The notes: generated by a model not told the origin, from the letters alone. A DNA stretch of 14,403 nt from Glomus cerebriforme (GCA_003550305.1 QKYT01000406.1:48774-63176); one strand, 5' to 3'. Shown: positions 1 to 8,548, counted from the stretch's first letter. Numbers and translations: made by a program.

Positions 1-259
1 TTTTACGATTTATCGAATATCTCGACATCTATCGCACCTAGAAATGCGAAATTAGTACCATTCGATACGTCTCAGTGAGGCGAATCGAATGAGCTATATT
101 TCATCTTTTTATGATCACTGTATAGCGAGATAATTAATAAATTGTATTTTTTAATTCTATAGTATACATATTGGGTACCCGATGTATAGCAGANTTTNNG
201 CATTTTGGGTACCCGATATTTATAAGATATCTGTAAGATAGATCAGTTTTTGACCAGTG
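1..259 (+). mobile_element. MITE, right half only (cut by window edge)
   Basis: This stretch is a near-duplicate, in the same orientation, of the right arm of the complete element at 8019-8548, and the inverted complement of that element's left arm. It ends with GATCAGTTTTTGACCAGTG, the same terminus seen at 8548. Only half of the palindrome is present because the window starts at the element centre. It has no coding capacity, so it must have been moved by a transposase made elsewhere. It keeps more CpG dinucleotides than the other copy, so it looks younger or better preserved. Bases 194, 198 and 199 are N. Confidence 0.85.
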
Positions 260-653
260 TGAACTCAAATAAAGATGCATCACATGCGATCTTTATTAGT
301 ATTACATCAAGTTGTCATAAAACTATAACTTGTTAGATTTACTTTTAAGCATTATTGTTAAATGCGTCTCAAATTTAGGGAGAGACATTTGTTATTATTA
401 GACAGAAACTAGGCCATTATAATTGTTTTAGCTGAAAAAATATAATTATGAAAAATGTAATTATGATAAATACATATAATAAAGCAACATAATTTTTATT
501 AAATCAGATTAAATTCTCATTTTCACAAGTAGTAGGTATACAGTATAAAATAAAACTTTTTCTCAGCATATTTATGCAAGAGAATTGCATATTAAAAAAA
601 ATTAATCATTAATATCTAAAAAAACTTGATTCATCAATAAAATCTTTTAATAA
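260..653. other. Gene-less AT-rich stretch
   Basis: Apart from the hairpin at 268-297 and a 7-bp stem, 5-base loop inverted repeat at 573-591 (TATGCAA / TTGCATA), I see no open frame, RNA gene or repeat here. It is probably the upstream flank of the broken gene that follows. Confidence 0.5.
268..297. repeat. Short perfect-arm hairpin
   Basis: AATAAAGATGCAT pairs with ATGC-G-ATCTTTATT: 13 paired bases with a single bulged G and a 3-base loop. It lies nine bases beyond the MITE end. Each arm also carries an AATAAAG-like word, so it could be a bidirectional 3'-end signal or chance in AT-rich DNA. I infer no function. Confidence 0.4.
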
Positions 654-680
654 AATTACTATGCATTAATTTACCTAATC

Positions 681-1515
681 ATGTCCAGTTTGTCATTGCT
701 TAACTCTTCAGAAGTCATACCTTTTTTGACCTTAATCACTGTTTTTTTGTTCATTGATCCAGTGTTGATTATAGGGATCACTACCATGTGGTCAAATCTT
801 AAACAAAAAATTTCTGATGAATTTGATACAAAAAATAATACATTAGAAATCGAAAACATCTTCAGTAAACTTATCATGAAAATTAATACTAAAATCACCA
901 ATGAACTTTTCACACGTCTTTTTAAAGTTAATTCTTTTTTCACTGCGGAGCTTGGCTAAAATAATAATAAACTTACCACAGAAATCATTAAAATCAATTC
1001 ACATGATACTGGATATGCCTCTGAGGCATAGAAAGTTTTATCAATGGTCAATAATATGATAACAAGACTTGATAATATTGAAGAAGCCTGCCATAATGAT
1101 TTTAGCAACATTTCATCTGATCAAGACCTCCATTAAAGCTCTCTGAAATGAAATGATCCAACGTTATGCAATTACCCAAAGGCTTCAGGTTGATTTTGAT
1201 CAATTGAGTGTAGCCAACCATTCCTCTACTAGTGAAAGTTCTTCTAGTCGATTATCTTATTCATCTCTTGAAGAAAATAGGAACTATTTTAAGCAAGTTT
1301 TTGATTCAAATAAGGAAGAAAAGGAAACTTTAGATTATGCATTTGAAACTATTAGACGTGAAATTCGTTAATTTACTGGGAAAAAGATTGGGAAAGAAAC
1401 TGTAAAAAATTTTTATTATGATAGAGGGTATCCAAAGTTTAGAATAGTAATTTCAATTATGAGATGGGTAGATAGTAAAGAATTTAGTGGTAATTTAGAT
1501 AATAATGTGCAGTAG
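681..1515 (+). pseudogene. Broken gene, unrecognised family
   Basis: A coding-like frame runs from an ATG at 681 to TAA at 957. It continues in the same frame through one more stop (TAG near 1029) with hydrophilic, helical protein. It then shifts frame around 1130-1150 and continues from about 1131 to TAG at 1513. The last part has a serine-rich linker (residues near HSSTSESSSSRL) followed by a charged helical region; a TAA at 1369 sits where the frame clearly goes on (FTGKKIGKETVKNFYYDRG). That tail could be a helix-turn-helix DNA-binding fold, but this is a guess from pattern only. Stops look like CAA to TAA and TGG to TGA changes. The reverse strand of 671-943 is also open, so the first 90 codons are the least certain part. 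Product unknown; probably a decayed repeat-family gene. Confidence 0.5.
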
Positions 1516-1652
1516 TGAGAAGAAACCACCATATTGGTTTAGAAATCATGATATTATTTCATTTCATGCTTTATTCCTCCCTTTAAATGAGATCTACTCC
1601 CATATCATTTATTAGTTTCATTTTTACTTAGCCGGCCCTCTCTCAAAAATAT

Positions 1653-1658
1653 AATAAA
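1653..1658 (+). terminator. Possible poly(A) signal AATAAA
   Basis: An AATAAA word lies about 140 bp after the last codon of the broken gene, just downstream of a small GC-rich patch (GCCGGCCCTC). In AT-rich sequence this word is frequent, so the call rests on position only. Confidence 0.25.
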
Positions 1659-1747
1659 GATCTTTACTTTGAATTTTTAAATGTGTGCATGTATTTTGTA
1701 TATATGTTCATAAATATAAATTTTTTATTAATACAGATAAAAAATAA

Positions 1748-1982
1748 ATGCAGGGACACAACCCCATTATACAAGTACAAAATAACATAAATACAAAGGC
1801 TCTGACTTTATCTGTGATACATAATTTTGACGACAGATCAGTTGCTGAAAATTTCTATGCTAAGACTTCTACAGTATCTGACCTTTCCAAAAGATCNTCT
1901 GTTACTCACTAATCTTAACAGAGAAAGCGTTCTTTCCTTTGATGAGGTAGGTAGACATTCTTNGGCTTATATAACAATGTAA
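1748..1982 (+). CDS. Small unrecognised ORF, frame broken at an N
   Basis: From the ATG at 1748 the frame reads about 54 codons of ordinary-looking protein (start MQGHNPIIQVQNN) and stops at 1910-1912. The stop follows directly on an N at 1897. If that N is a spurious extra base, the frame continues as LLLTNLNRESVLSFDEVG to TAA at 1980, about 77 residues. Alternatively the GTAGGT at 1947 may be a splice donor and this is a first exon. The composition is less AT-rich and more protein-like than its flanks. I recognise no domain. It converges with the minus-strand gene at 2200-3498. Confidence 0.35.
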
Positions 1983-2118
1983 GACACTTCACTAAGTAAT
2001 GTAAGCAAAAAACTTTTTATTCATGATGATTTATGTGATTTATATTAATTCCAAAGTATCTTAATTGAAGCTATGAGGAGAATAATTTTTTTACAATATA
2101 AAAAAAAAAGATACAATC

Positions 2119-2124
2119 TTTATT
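2119..2124 (-). terminator. Poly(A) signal of the Uma2-like gene
   Basis: AATAAA on the minus strand, about 76 bp past the TAG stop at 2200-2202. This is a plausible 3' UTR length for a compact fungal gene, and no other AATAAA lies closer. Confidence 0.5.
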
Positions 2125-2199
2125 ATGAAAAACTTTTATCACATTTGTTTGGAATTCGCTTATTAAATTTTCTTCATTGCTGGCTCAGAGTATTGAAAT

Positions 2200-3498
2200 C
2201 TAATTATTTAAAATAGCAAACTGAGCGTGAAACATATCAATGGGAATGGGATTAGGTAAAGTAGCAAAGAGGTTAGGTGGAGGAAGTTGAGGAGGTGGTG
2301 GTGGCGGTGGATTCAAAACATTAGCTGGTACCCCATGGTAAAGGCATGCCAATTGAATTTTGATAATGCATTGCCCAGGTTGCAGGTTGATCGGATTTCC
2401 ATTACGATCGATAGTTCCAAATTCATACTAAATAAAAGAATACCTTAAATTTATTTTCTACAGATTTAACTTNTGCTAAAAGCATATAAAAATATAACAT
2501 ACCATCGTGGGATTTAATGCACCGATAGCTGTTTGATTATTTNTACAATAATGCCAAGCCTATTAAGAATATAAAGAACAATCGGACATTACTAAAGAAA
2601 TTGAGCAGAATTCGAATTCTTGTCATTTCTTACCGTCATCACTGAAGGCCTTGTAGCAGGTGCGANAGGTTCCTCTATTTTAATTGCGATAGCATCATGG
2701 GCTCGACCANCTTGAAGCCAGTATTGTTCGACTTTATTTTTGACATCCGCTTCAGATTGTGAGTATGCAATCTCTANTACNAGATTCGGCCATGGCTGAG
2801 TCTAAAATATAATGTAATATTAATANTGTAAAATCTTAAATAAAATCAGGAAACGAATAAAAGCAATNACTCTCCATACACCGCTTGGGTCACATCCGCC
2901 CCCATTCAATCGAGGTTTCGATACTGGTGTCCATGAGTTGTCAGCTTCTTTGCCTGTCCTAGGAGTTTTTGTTGCTTTTACCAAGGGTTAGTGATAGATT
3001 TAGCTAACGCTAATAGTATCAAAGGAAACTAACAACACTCACTTGTAGATCCATCATTAAGAATGCCGACATTAGTGCTCCTCACATTTCTAATTGCTAT
3101 AGTAATTTCATCGTTTATGGCATGAACACAACGCTCATGAAATTTTGTGGGTAATTCNATGACACGGACGGTCCCATTTTCCCACTCCCACCAGCCGTGA
3201 ATATTATATTTATCCGTATGTTCGACATAAGTATCAAAAGGTACCTCAGTAGCTAGCTCATACGGTAAACTTGAACAATAAACCAACAATTAGCTTACAA
3301 AAATAGTCAAGTTGTTGAAGTAAATAATAAAATGACTTACGTTGCCTTTTCCCACCTGGCCTTCGGATGTAATGTTCCGGTTTTCCACCAGTACTGGCGA
3401 TATTTTTTCAGTTCGCTGATCTCAAAGTTACTAGAAGTGGAGATAAAAGAGGTNGTTGCAGTATCTTGGGTTGATTGGGTACTTCGACTAGTTGACAT
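2200..3498 (-). CDS. Uma2-like / putative restriction endonuclease-fold protein, six exons
   Basis: Exons on the minus strand: 3498-3341, 3269-3043, 2974-2871, 2801-2634, 2559-2503, 2427-2200. They sum to 942 bp, 313 residues plus TAG, with every junction in frame. The five introns are 68-75 bp; donors are GTAAGT, GTGAGT, GTNATT, GTAAGA and GTATGT, and all acceptors are AG. An N-terminal Ser/Thr-rich tail (1-25) precedes the domain at about 65-206. That domain has a WWEWENGTVRV strand pair (79-89), ELPTKFHERCV (91-101), a conserved-looking ADNSW (139-143), PWPNLV-x-EIAYSQSE (166-180) and a KVEQYWL...GRAHDAIAIKIE end (186-206). This order matches the Uma2 / DUF820 family of the PD-(D/E)XK nuclease superfamily. 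D140 and E173 are the likely acidic pair. The usual PD before the glutamate strand is PN here (N169), so catalysis is uncertain. The C-terminus is proline-rich (278-289). Ns make residues 90, 172, 194, 209 and one near 225 ambiguous. Role unknown: domesticated nuclease or mobile-element derived. Confidence 0.8.
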
Positions 3499-3693
3499 GT
3501 TTCTCAAAATAGTAAAATCGTCGTTCCCGTATCACGCAATTTCAAAGGCTACGGTAATTATATTGATTATTAATTATTCTATAACTTTCCGTCGCACAAT
3601 TTGATCAAGTTAATTTGAATCAATATATTTCCTATTTTTGTATGGCTATAAGTTAATACTATCAGGCTATTAATCCTAGAATGACGAATGTTT

Positions 3694-3978
3694 TTAACAC
3701 ACCAATTTATTGAAGTACTGCTTGACTTCGGAATTCGTCCAAGTGGACTCAAAAATAGACTCAAGACGTTCTAACTTCCGTCTTGCATTCGCTAATAATG
3801 AATCTGATTTACGACGTTCCTCAATTATACTTTTCATAGTGGTCGCGACTTCTTTCGCATTTTCAGATGTGAATGTTGGGTTCTTGATCGAATACAAGCA
3901 TCCTGCAATACTCCATTTGGTGTATTTGCCTGTGTTAAAGTATTCGTTTATTTGTTTGTATAAACCTTCATTTGTGGT
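3694..3978 (-). pseudogene. Isolated 3' exon of an unknown gene
   Basis: An open frame of 94 codons runs from just after TTATTTTAG (acceptor at 3979-3980) to TAA at 3694-3696. There is no in-frame ATG near its start, and the codon before it is the TAG of the acceptor, so it reads as a terminal exon entered through a splice site in phase 0. The protein has an aromatic, mixed N-terminal part (KQINEYFNTGKYTKWSIAG) followed by a long charged helix rich in Arg, Lys and Glu around ERRKSDSLLANARRKLERLE, likely a coiled coil. I recognise no family. No matching 5' exon is visible: about 90 bp upstream the GC-rich repeat begins. It lies about 195 bp before the ATG of the Uma2-like gene on the same strand. 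Either the gene was cut off by the repeat insertion or its 5' exons lie beyond 4376. Confidence 0.45.
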
Positions 3979-4068
3979 CTAAAATAACATTGAAAGATAA
4001 TTAGCTTTAAAATGATCAGCCAGCGTTCAAGGCGCTCAATATATAACTAGAACTTTATTTAATAACAA

Positions 4069-4376
4069 CTGGTCAGCAATCACCATGGAGTCGGTGACAA
4101 TGTAGACCTAGGAAGGTCATCACTGCAGCTATCCTGACTCATGCCGCCAAACATCGGCCGAAAGGGGTCGCGAACATGAAGAACTCACGGTGGTGCGCAT
4201 TCGGTGCGTAGGTTGCTATTAAACCATAGTATCTGGTCAACATTCGTCATGGAGTCGGTGACAATGTAGACCTAGGAAGGTCATCACTGCAGCTATCCTG
4301 ACTCATGCCACCAAACATCGGCCGAAAGGGGTCGCGAACATAAAGAACTTACGGTGGTGCGCATTCGGTACGTAGG
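4069..4376. repeat. Two tandem copies of a GC-rich 164-bp unit
   Basis: Copies at 4069-4212 and 4233-4376 (144 bp each, period 164, 20-bp spacer) are nearly identical, in sharp compositional contrast to the AT-rich flanks. Each holds small inverted repeats: CACCATGGAGTCGGTG (or its variant) and GACCTAGGAAGGTC. On the minus strand the unit carries TGTTCGCGACCCC, a weak resemblance to a Pol III B box. The 3' side of the first copy on that strand runs into TTATTAAATAAAG. There is no open frame. It may be a SINE-like or other dispersed repeat in tandem. I cannot classify it. Confidence 0.85.
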
Positions 4377-5225
4377 ATATTGTTGAAAGTCCATAATATC
4401 ACAGTATACGTAATAAGTACTTTCCTAATCATAAACCGGCGACAGCGAGTTTGATAATTGTAAAGCGAGAAATAAAAAATCGAAAATCTATATTGCAGAC
4501 TTATTAGATTGTCTGGGGCAAATAAGAAGAGACGCGTTAAATTGTTTTTTAGCTAAAAAGATGAGTTTTATAGTGCAGATATGGTATATGTAATACTATT
4601 TTAGAGTGAACAGGACTGATCGTCCTGCGTAAACCTGCATGTGGTACATTTACTAGGCAGGTATCTGATAAGACTGCAAGAATACTGAAATAAAACCGTA
4701 CCTTACAGACATTTCGGATGGATATTTATGTGTAATAATCTTTAGAGCAAGAAAAATTAATGTTATTTGAGTATGAATATGATCCTGTAACTCTGGATTA
4801 ATGATATAGAATGGCATAGGATAACTTGTAGTGTTAACAGAATTTCAAGACTCACTATTCCTCAAATCGAATTCATTATAGAATAAGTTAATTTGAAAAT
4901 GGTCACTAGTGAGCATCAGAATAGTGCAAGCAAATCCCTTGGTTTCAGCTGAGGATGACCCTTGAGTGGAAGCTTTTGAGAAGGATGAGATTAGGATAGA
5001 GTAGGATTGCTCATCTAAACTCTTCTAAAATTCTGCACTTAGTTTTGCCAAATTTTTACTATAGTTTTATTATAGTTTTGTAAAGTTTCATCAGTTTTGC
5101 CATTTATAATAGGTTTTGACAGGTTTTATCTTTCATTAAATTTTGCTAACTTTTAATAAGACTTTAATATAGTTTCATCAAATCACTACATTTCATCATT
5201 TCACCTATTTGCTAAACTCCTAATT
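4377..5225. other. Stretch without an intact gene
   Basis: No intact frame, RNA gene or clear repeat. Within it, 4897-5028 (+) looks like decayed coding sequence (separate entry). From 5040 to 5225 there are loosely repeated words of the type TTTTGCCAA / TTTTGCTAA / AGTTTCATCA, possibly the leader of the Gag-like remnant. Confidence 0.5.
4897..5028 (+). pseudogene. Decayed acidic coding fragment
   Basis: Frame 4897-5025 reads as hydrophilic protein (ANPLVSAEDDP, then VEAFEKDEIRIE, then DCSSKLF), broken by a TGA and a TAG and ending at TAA 5026. The amino-acid make-up is far from what random AT-rich DNA gives. It lies about 200 bp before the Gag-like remnant in the same orientation and may be part of the same element. 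No domain is recognised. Confidence 0.3.
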
Positions 5226-5725
5226 TTGCCAAGCAATCTTAAAATAAAGAAAAAGAGGCAGAACAAAATATCATCAAATGTAGTAACTCCAGCTAAGGCA
5301 AATGATTATGATGATGTGTATTTTGATGAGAAATTTGATTTAACCCAATCAAAAGGAAAAATGAATGAAATTAAGACAAACTATGATAGTATTCTTAGTT
5401 ATGACAGTGATTCTAAAAAGAAGATTCAGATGATAATGGATATAATGAATACAATAGATATGATAAAGATTATTATTTAGAAAAAAGAGTTAAAAATAGT
5501 GAAGGTATAATGGAAAATCAAAACAGAAATAATAGATCAAAACCAATAAATTATGATAATATAATATGTTGAAGATGTGAAAGGAATTGACATTATGCAA
5601 TCAGATGTAGTTTAAGAAATAATAATGAAAGGAATGATAGAAGAGTTAATTTTTATTATAACAGAAGATATGAAAGAAAAGTTTCACTAATAATGAATTC
5701 AATTATTTTTCCAGTAACCATCTAG
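5226..5725 (+). pseudogene. Gag-like protein remnant with CCHC zinc knuckle
   Basis: An open frame from 5226 (basic start, KKKRQNK; then acidic DDVYFDEKFDL) shifts at the A-rich run 5415-5422. It continues two bases over as EDSDDNGYNEYNRYDKDYY and an Asn/Arg-rich stretch, to TAG at 5723. In this second frame the order Cys-x2-Cys-x4-His-x4-Cys is present around 5567-5610 (C-stop-RCERN-stop-HYAIRC), the spacing of a retroviral-type zinc knuckle. Two TGA codons fall inside it, one at a position usually aromatic and one where Gly usually precedes His. Knuckles of this kind bind nucleic acid in retrotransposon Gag and in some other transposon proteins. No protease or reverse transcriptase frame follows, so the element type is unresolved. 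No start codon is secure (5226 is TTG). Confidence 0.5.
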
Positions 5726-6206
5726 GAGAATTAGTTACCTTAGCAACATTATAAGACAGATTACATAATTGAATTATCGCTGTTTTCAAAAATATATGAA
5801 TTTGTATAATATAATATAATATAAATTTAAAAAAATTGTGATTTTTCCAAACCTTTTTTTTTTGGGTTTCATCTAAATTTTGCTAAAGTGACTTATATTA
5901 AAAAATTATTTTGTTATAATAAATTTCAAACCTGTAAGTTTATTATAAAACAATAAAAAAACTTATCTCTAATATAAACTTTGCCTTGAATTTCTCAAAT
6001 ATTTTTTTTCAAATTCCATAGAAACTAAACCAAATTCTGCAAATTCTAAAGAGCTAAACCTGAATTTGCAGATTTTACGTAAGTTTTTAATATTTTTTTA
6101 TGTTTTCTTGAATATTAAAGCAAACATTAGTTTAATTACAATGACTTTAAATGTTTTTATTATAAATAATAAGTACTAATAAGCTTTATTATATATTTAA
6201 GTAGAA
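5726..6206. other. AT-rich spacer
   Basis: No coding frame. It contains a short tandem of ATAAT/TATAAT units at about 5803-5822 and T-runs. It is probably the 5' flank of the transposase remnant; I could not fix the terminal inverted repeat of that element. Confidence 0.45.
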
Positions 6207-7393
6207 ATGGTTAAACAATTTAGCAAAAATTTAAGATGGCATATCATATATTATTTAGTTGATGGATATATATAAAAAGAGACTGCTGAGAGATTATATA
6301 TTAGCATAGGAGCTATTAATAAAGTATGGGAAATCTATAAATCTTAGGACTGTATAATTGATCCATTTCATGAAATTCAAGGTAAAAAGAAAATATTCAA
6401 TACTTATGATATGAAGGTAAAGTTTAAATATTATTTAATTATTCTTGTAAACAATTATTTATTTAAATTTAATAAAATAGGTATCACAAGAACTTGTTAA
6501 TAAAAAAGTTACTGGTTATTAGATGAATTAATTTATGAAATAGCACAAAGAACTGGAAAAGTAGTTTTGATACCAACATTATGAAGGTCTTTGAATTTTT
6601 GTGATATTATAAGAAAAAAAGTAAGAATAATAATTTTAAATGCCTTCTAATAAAATAAAATTAATTTTATTTTATTATAGTCACAGTAAAAAGAAGTAAA
6701 CTTCTTAGAAGTGATTTTGTATTAATAATAAATGATTTTACTTCAAAACAATTGATTTTTATAAATGAAATTGCAAAGGATGAGTGAAGTTTAAGTAAAC
6801 TCATAGTTATTCTACCATTAATGTAAGAGCAAGAAAATCTACTGTATTTATTAGAGGGAATAGATATACTATTTTACTAGCTTTAACATTAGATGGATTT
6901 ATTGTAGCTGAAGTTATTGAAAGAAGTTGTACTAAAGAACTTTTTTAGGCTTTTATTATTAATTAAGTGATAAAATATTATTTAATTATTAATAAATTTA
7001 GTTTTATATTTATTAACTATTTATTTTTAAATACAATAAATGTGTTTAACTTGTTAAAAAAAAAAAAAACTATTTATTTTTAATTAAATACCTCAAATGA
7101 ACTAATTTCCTAGAAAAAATAGCATAATAATTATGAATAATGCAAGAATTCATCATGATAAAGCATTGATAGAATCAGTTAAAGAAATTGGTGAAAAAGT
7201 AATTTATTTACCTTCATATTTCCCAAATTTTAATCCCATTGAAACTACATTCTTATCACTTAAAGTTTGGTTTAAAAGATGTAAAGATTTTACCAAAGTT
7301 TGTGATAATTCAGAGTATTTTATTTTAAGTGCTTTATCTCAAACTACTTCCAATATAGCAAGAAATTATTTTGCAGAATCCATTTATATTTGA
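6207..7393 (+). pseudogene. Tc1/mariner (IS630-like) transposase, inactivated
   Basis: Exon 1 begins at ATG 6207 and encodes a helix-turn-helix-like segment (LRWHIIYYLVDGY; then KETAERLYISIGAINKVW) with two in-frame TAA/TAG stops. Likely introns are 6417-6480 (GTAAAG...AG) and 6621-6680 (GTAAGA...AG). Exon 2 carries WLLDELIYEIAQRTGKV and PTL-stop-RSLNFC. Exon 3 carries the DDE fold: RSDFVLIINDF, QLIFINEIAKDE, a frameshift, then STINVRARKSTVF and RYTILLALTLDGFIVAEVIE. After a disrupted third intron come IIIMNNARIHHDKALIE and YLPSYFPNFNPIETTF. In this family the catalytic triad is Asp (FIDE), Asp (MDNA) and Glu (NPIE). Here both Asp codons read AAT (6764-6766 and 7136-7138), while Glu 7241-7243 is kept. 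With stops, frameshifts and two lost Asp, it cannot be active. The 86-codon open frame at 7133 is only its C-terminal piece. Confidence 0.8.
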
Positions 7394-7868
7394 TTTTATA
7401 TGATTGTAAAATTATCATAAATTTTATTATAAATGTAAAAACTAATAATTCAATATATATAACAAAAAAAAACTATTTTATGAATGTAAAAAACTATTCA
7501 AAAATATAAAAAAATGATTTGAAATTAAAAAACAAATATATTTTGTATAACCTTCAAAAATATAAGTTTATAGATGTAAAAAAATAAATTTAATGCTAAA
7601 TAAACTCTGCTAAAATCCAAACTCTCATACATATTTACTTGCTGCTTCTTTAAGTGTTAAAATATAACTTAAAGAAGTTATGTGTAATTTTTTTTTCTAC
7701 CATTCATTGGAAATTTTTGGTATTAAATTTACTCTAATATCATTATTTTCAAAAATTTCTAAATATTGAATATATTTTCTTTCTTCATAAGTTGAATCTA
7801 ATTCTTTTAAAAATTCTTTTAAATCTGAAACTACCTTTTCAATAGAATTAGAATCATTATTTAGATGT

Positions 7869-8018
7869 GATATAGAAGTTAATTGTAATGTTAGTGGTGG
7901 ATATGTAGAAATTGATTGTAATGATGGTAGTGAATATGTAGAAATTAGTTGTAATAATGGTGGTAGTCTAATAGATATGGAATTAATTGTGATGATAGTG
8001 GCAGATATGTAGTAATTA
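7869..8018. repeat. 33-bp coding repeats, split by the MITE
   Basis: About four degenerate units of ATATGTAGAAATT-GATTGTAAT-type sequence with a 33-bp period lie left of the MITE, and a further one to two units continue right of it (8549 to about 8620). On the minus strand each encodes an 11-residue unit like LPSLQSISTYP. The multiple-of-three period shows the array belonged to a protein-coding gene. Confidence 0.65.
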
Positions 8019-8548
8019 CACTGATCAAAAACTGATCTATCTTACAAATATCTTACAGATATCTTATAAATATCGGGTATCCAAAATGCAGAAAATCTGC
8101 TATACATCGGGTACCCAATATGTATACTATAGAATTAAAAAATACAATTTATTAATTATCTTGCAATTCAGTGATCATAAAAAGATAAAATATAGTTCAT
8201 TCGATTTGCCTCACTAAGACGTATCGAATGGTACAAATTTCGCATTTCTAGGTGTGATAGATATCAAGATATTGCACTTTTGTTTATGTTTTTACGATTT
8301 ATCAAATATCTCAATATCTATAACACCTAGAAATGCAAAATTAGTACCATTTGATACGTCTCAGTGAGGTGAATTGAATGAGCTATATTTCATCATTTTA
8401 TGATCACTGGATNGCAAGATAATTAATAAATTGTATTTTTTAATTCTATAGTATACATATTGGGTGCCCGATGTATAGCAGATTTTCTGCATTTTGGGTA
8501 CCCGATATTTATAAGATATCTGTAAGATAGATCAGTTTTTGACCAGTA
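8019..8548. mobile_element. Complete long-inverted-repeat MITE (CACTG...CAGTA)
   Basis: Two arms of about 250 bp are inverted complements of each other, with a short centre near 8273-8304. The left end is CACTGATCAAAAACTGATC; the right end is GATCAGTTTTTGACCAGTA (CAGTG in the copy at 1-259). Flanks are TTA at 8016-8018 and TTG at 8549-8551. Removing the element with one 3-bp copy restores a continuous 33-bp coding repeat, so the insertion point is well supported. CACTR ends with a 3-bp target duplication fit the CACTA superfamily; this assignment is inference, and the exact ends could move by one or two bases. There is no ORF, so it is non-autonomous. The strong palindrome could fold into a long hairpin if transcribed. 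Confidence 0.85.

Noticed and set aside
671..943. Minus-strand 90-codon open frame
   Set aside because: It overlaps the plus-strand frame, which continues with coding-like sequence beyond 959 in the same frame; the antisense one has no such continuation. Not fully excluded.
3579..3764. Minus-strand 61-codon frame
   Set aside because: It overlaps the better-supported exon in another frame and continues into the AT-rich 5' flank of the Uma2-like gene.
3332..3982. Plus-strand open frames at 3332-3604 and 3710-3982
   Set aside because: They are antisense to exon 1 of the Uma2-like gene and to the isolated exon, which have splice sites and sensible protein. The plus-strand products look like hydrophobic shadows.
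4069..4376. 5S rRNA or tRNA gene in the GC-rich repeat
   Set aside because: There is no cloverleaf, no convincing A box at the right distance from the B-box-like word, and no 5S consensus segments.
5840..7640. Terminal inverted repeats of the Tc1/mariner remnant
   Set aside because: Words such as ATTTTGCTAAAGT (about 5877) and the reverse complement of the 7600 region are only loosely alike; I could not fix ends or a TA duplication.
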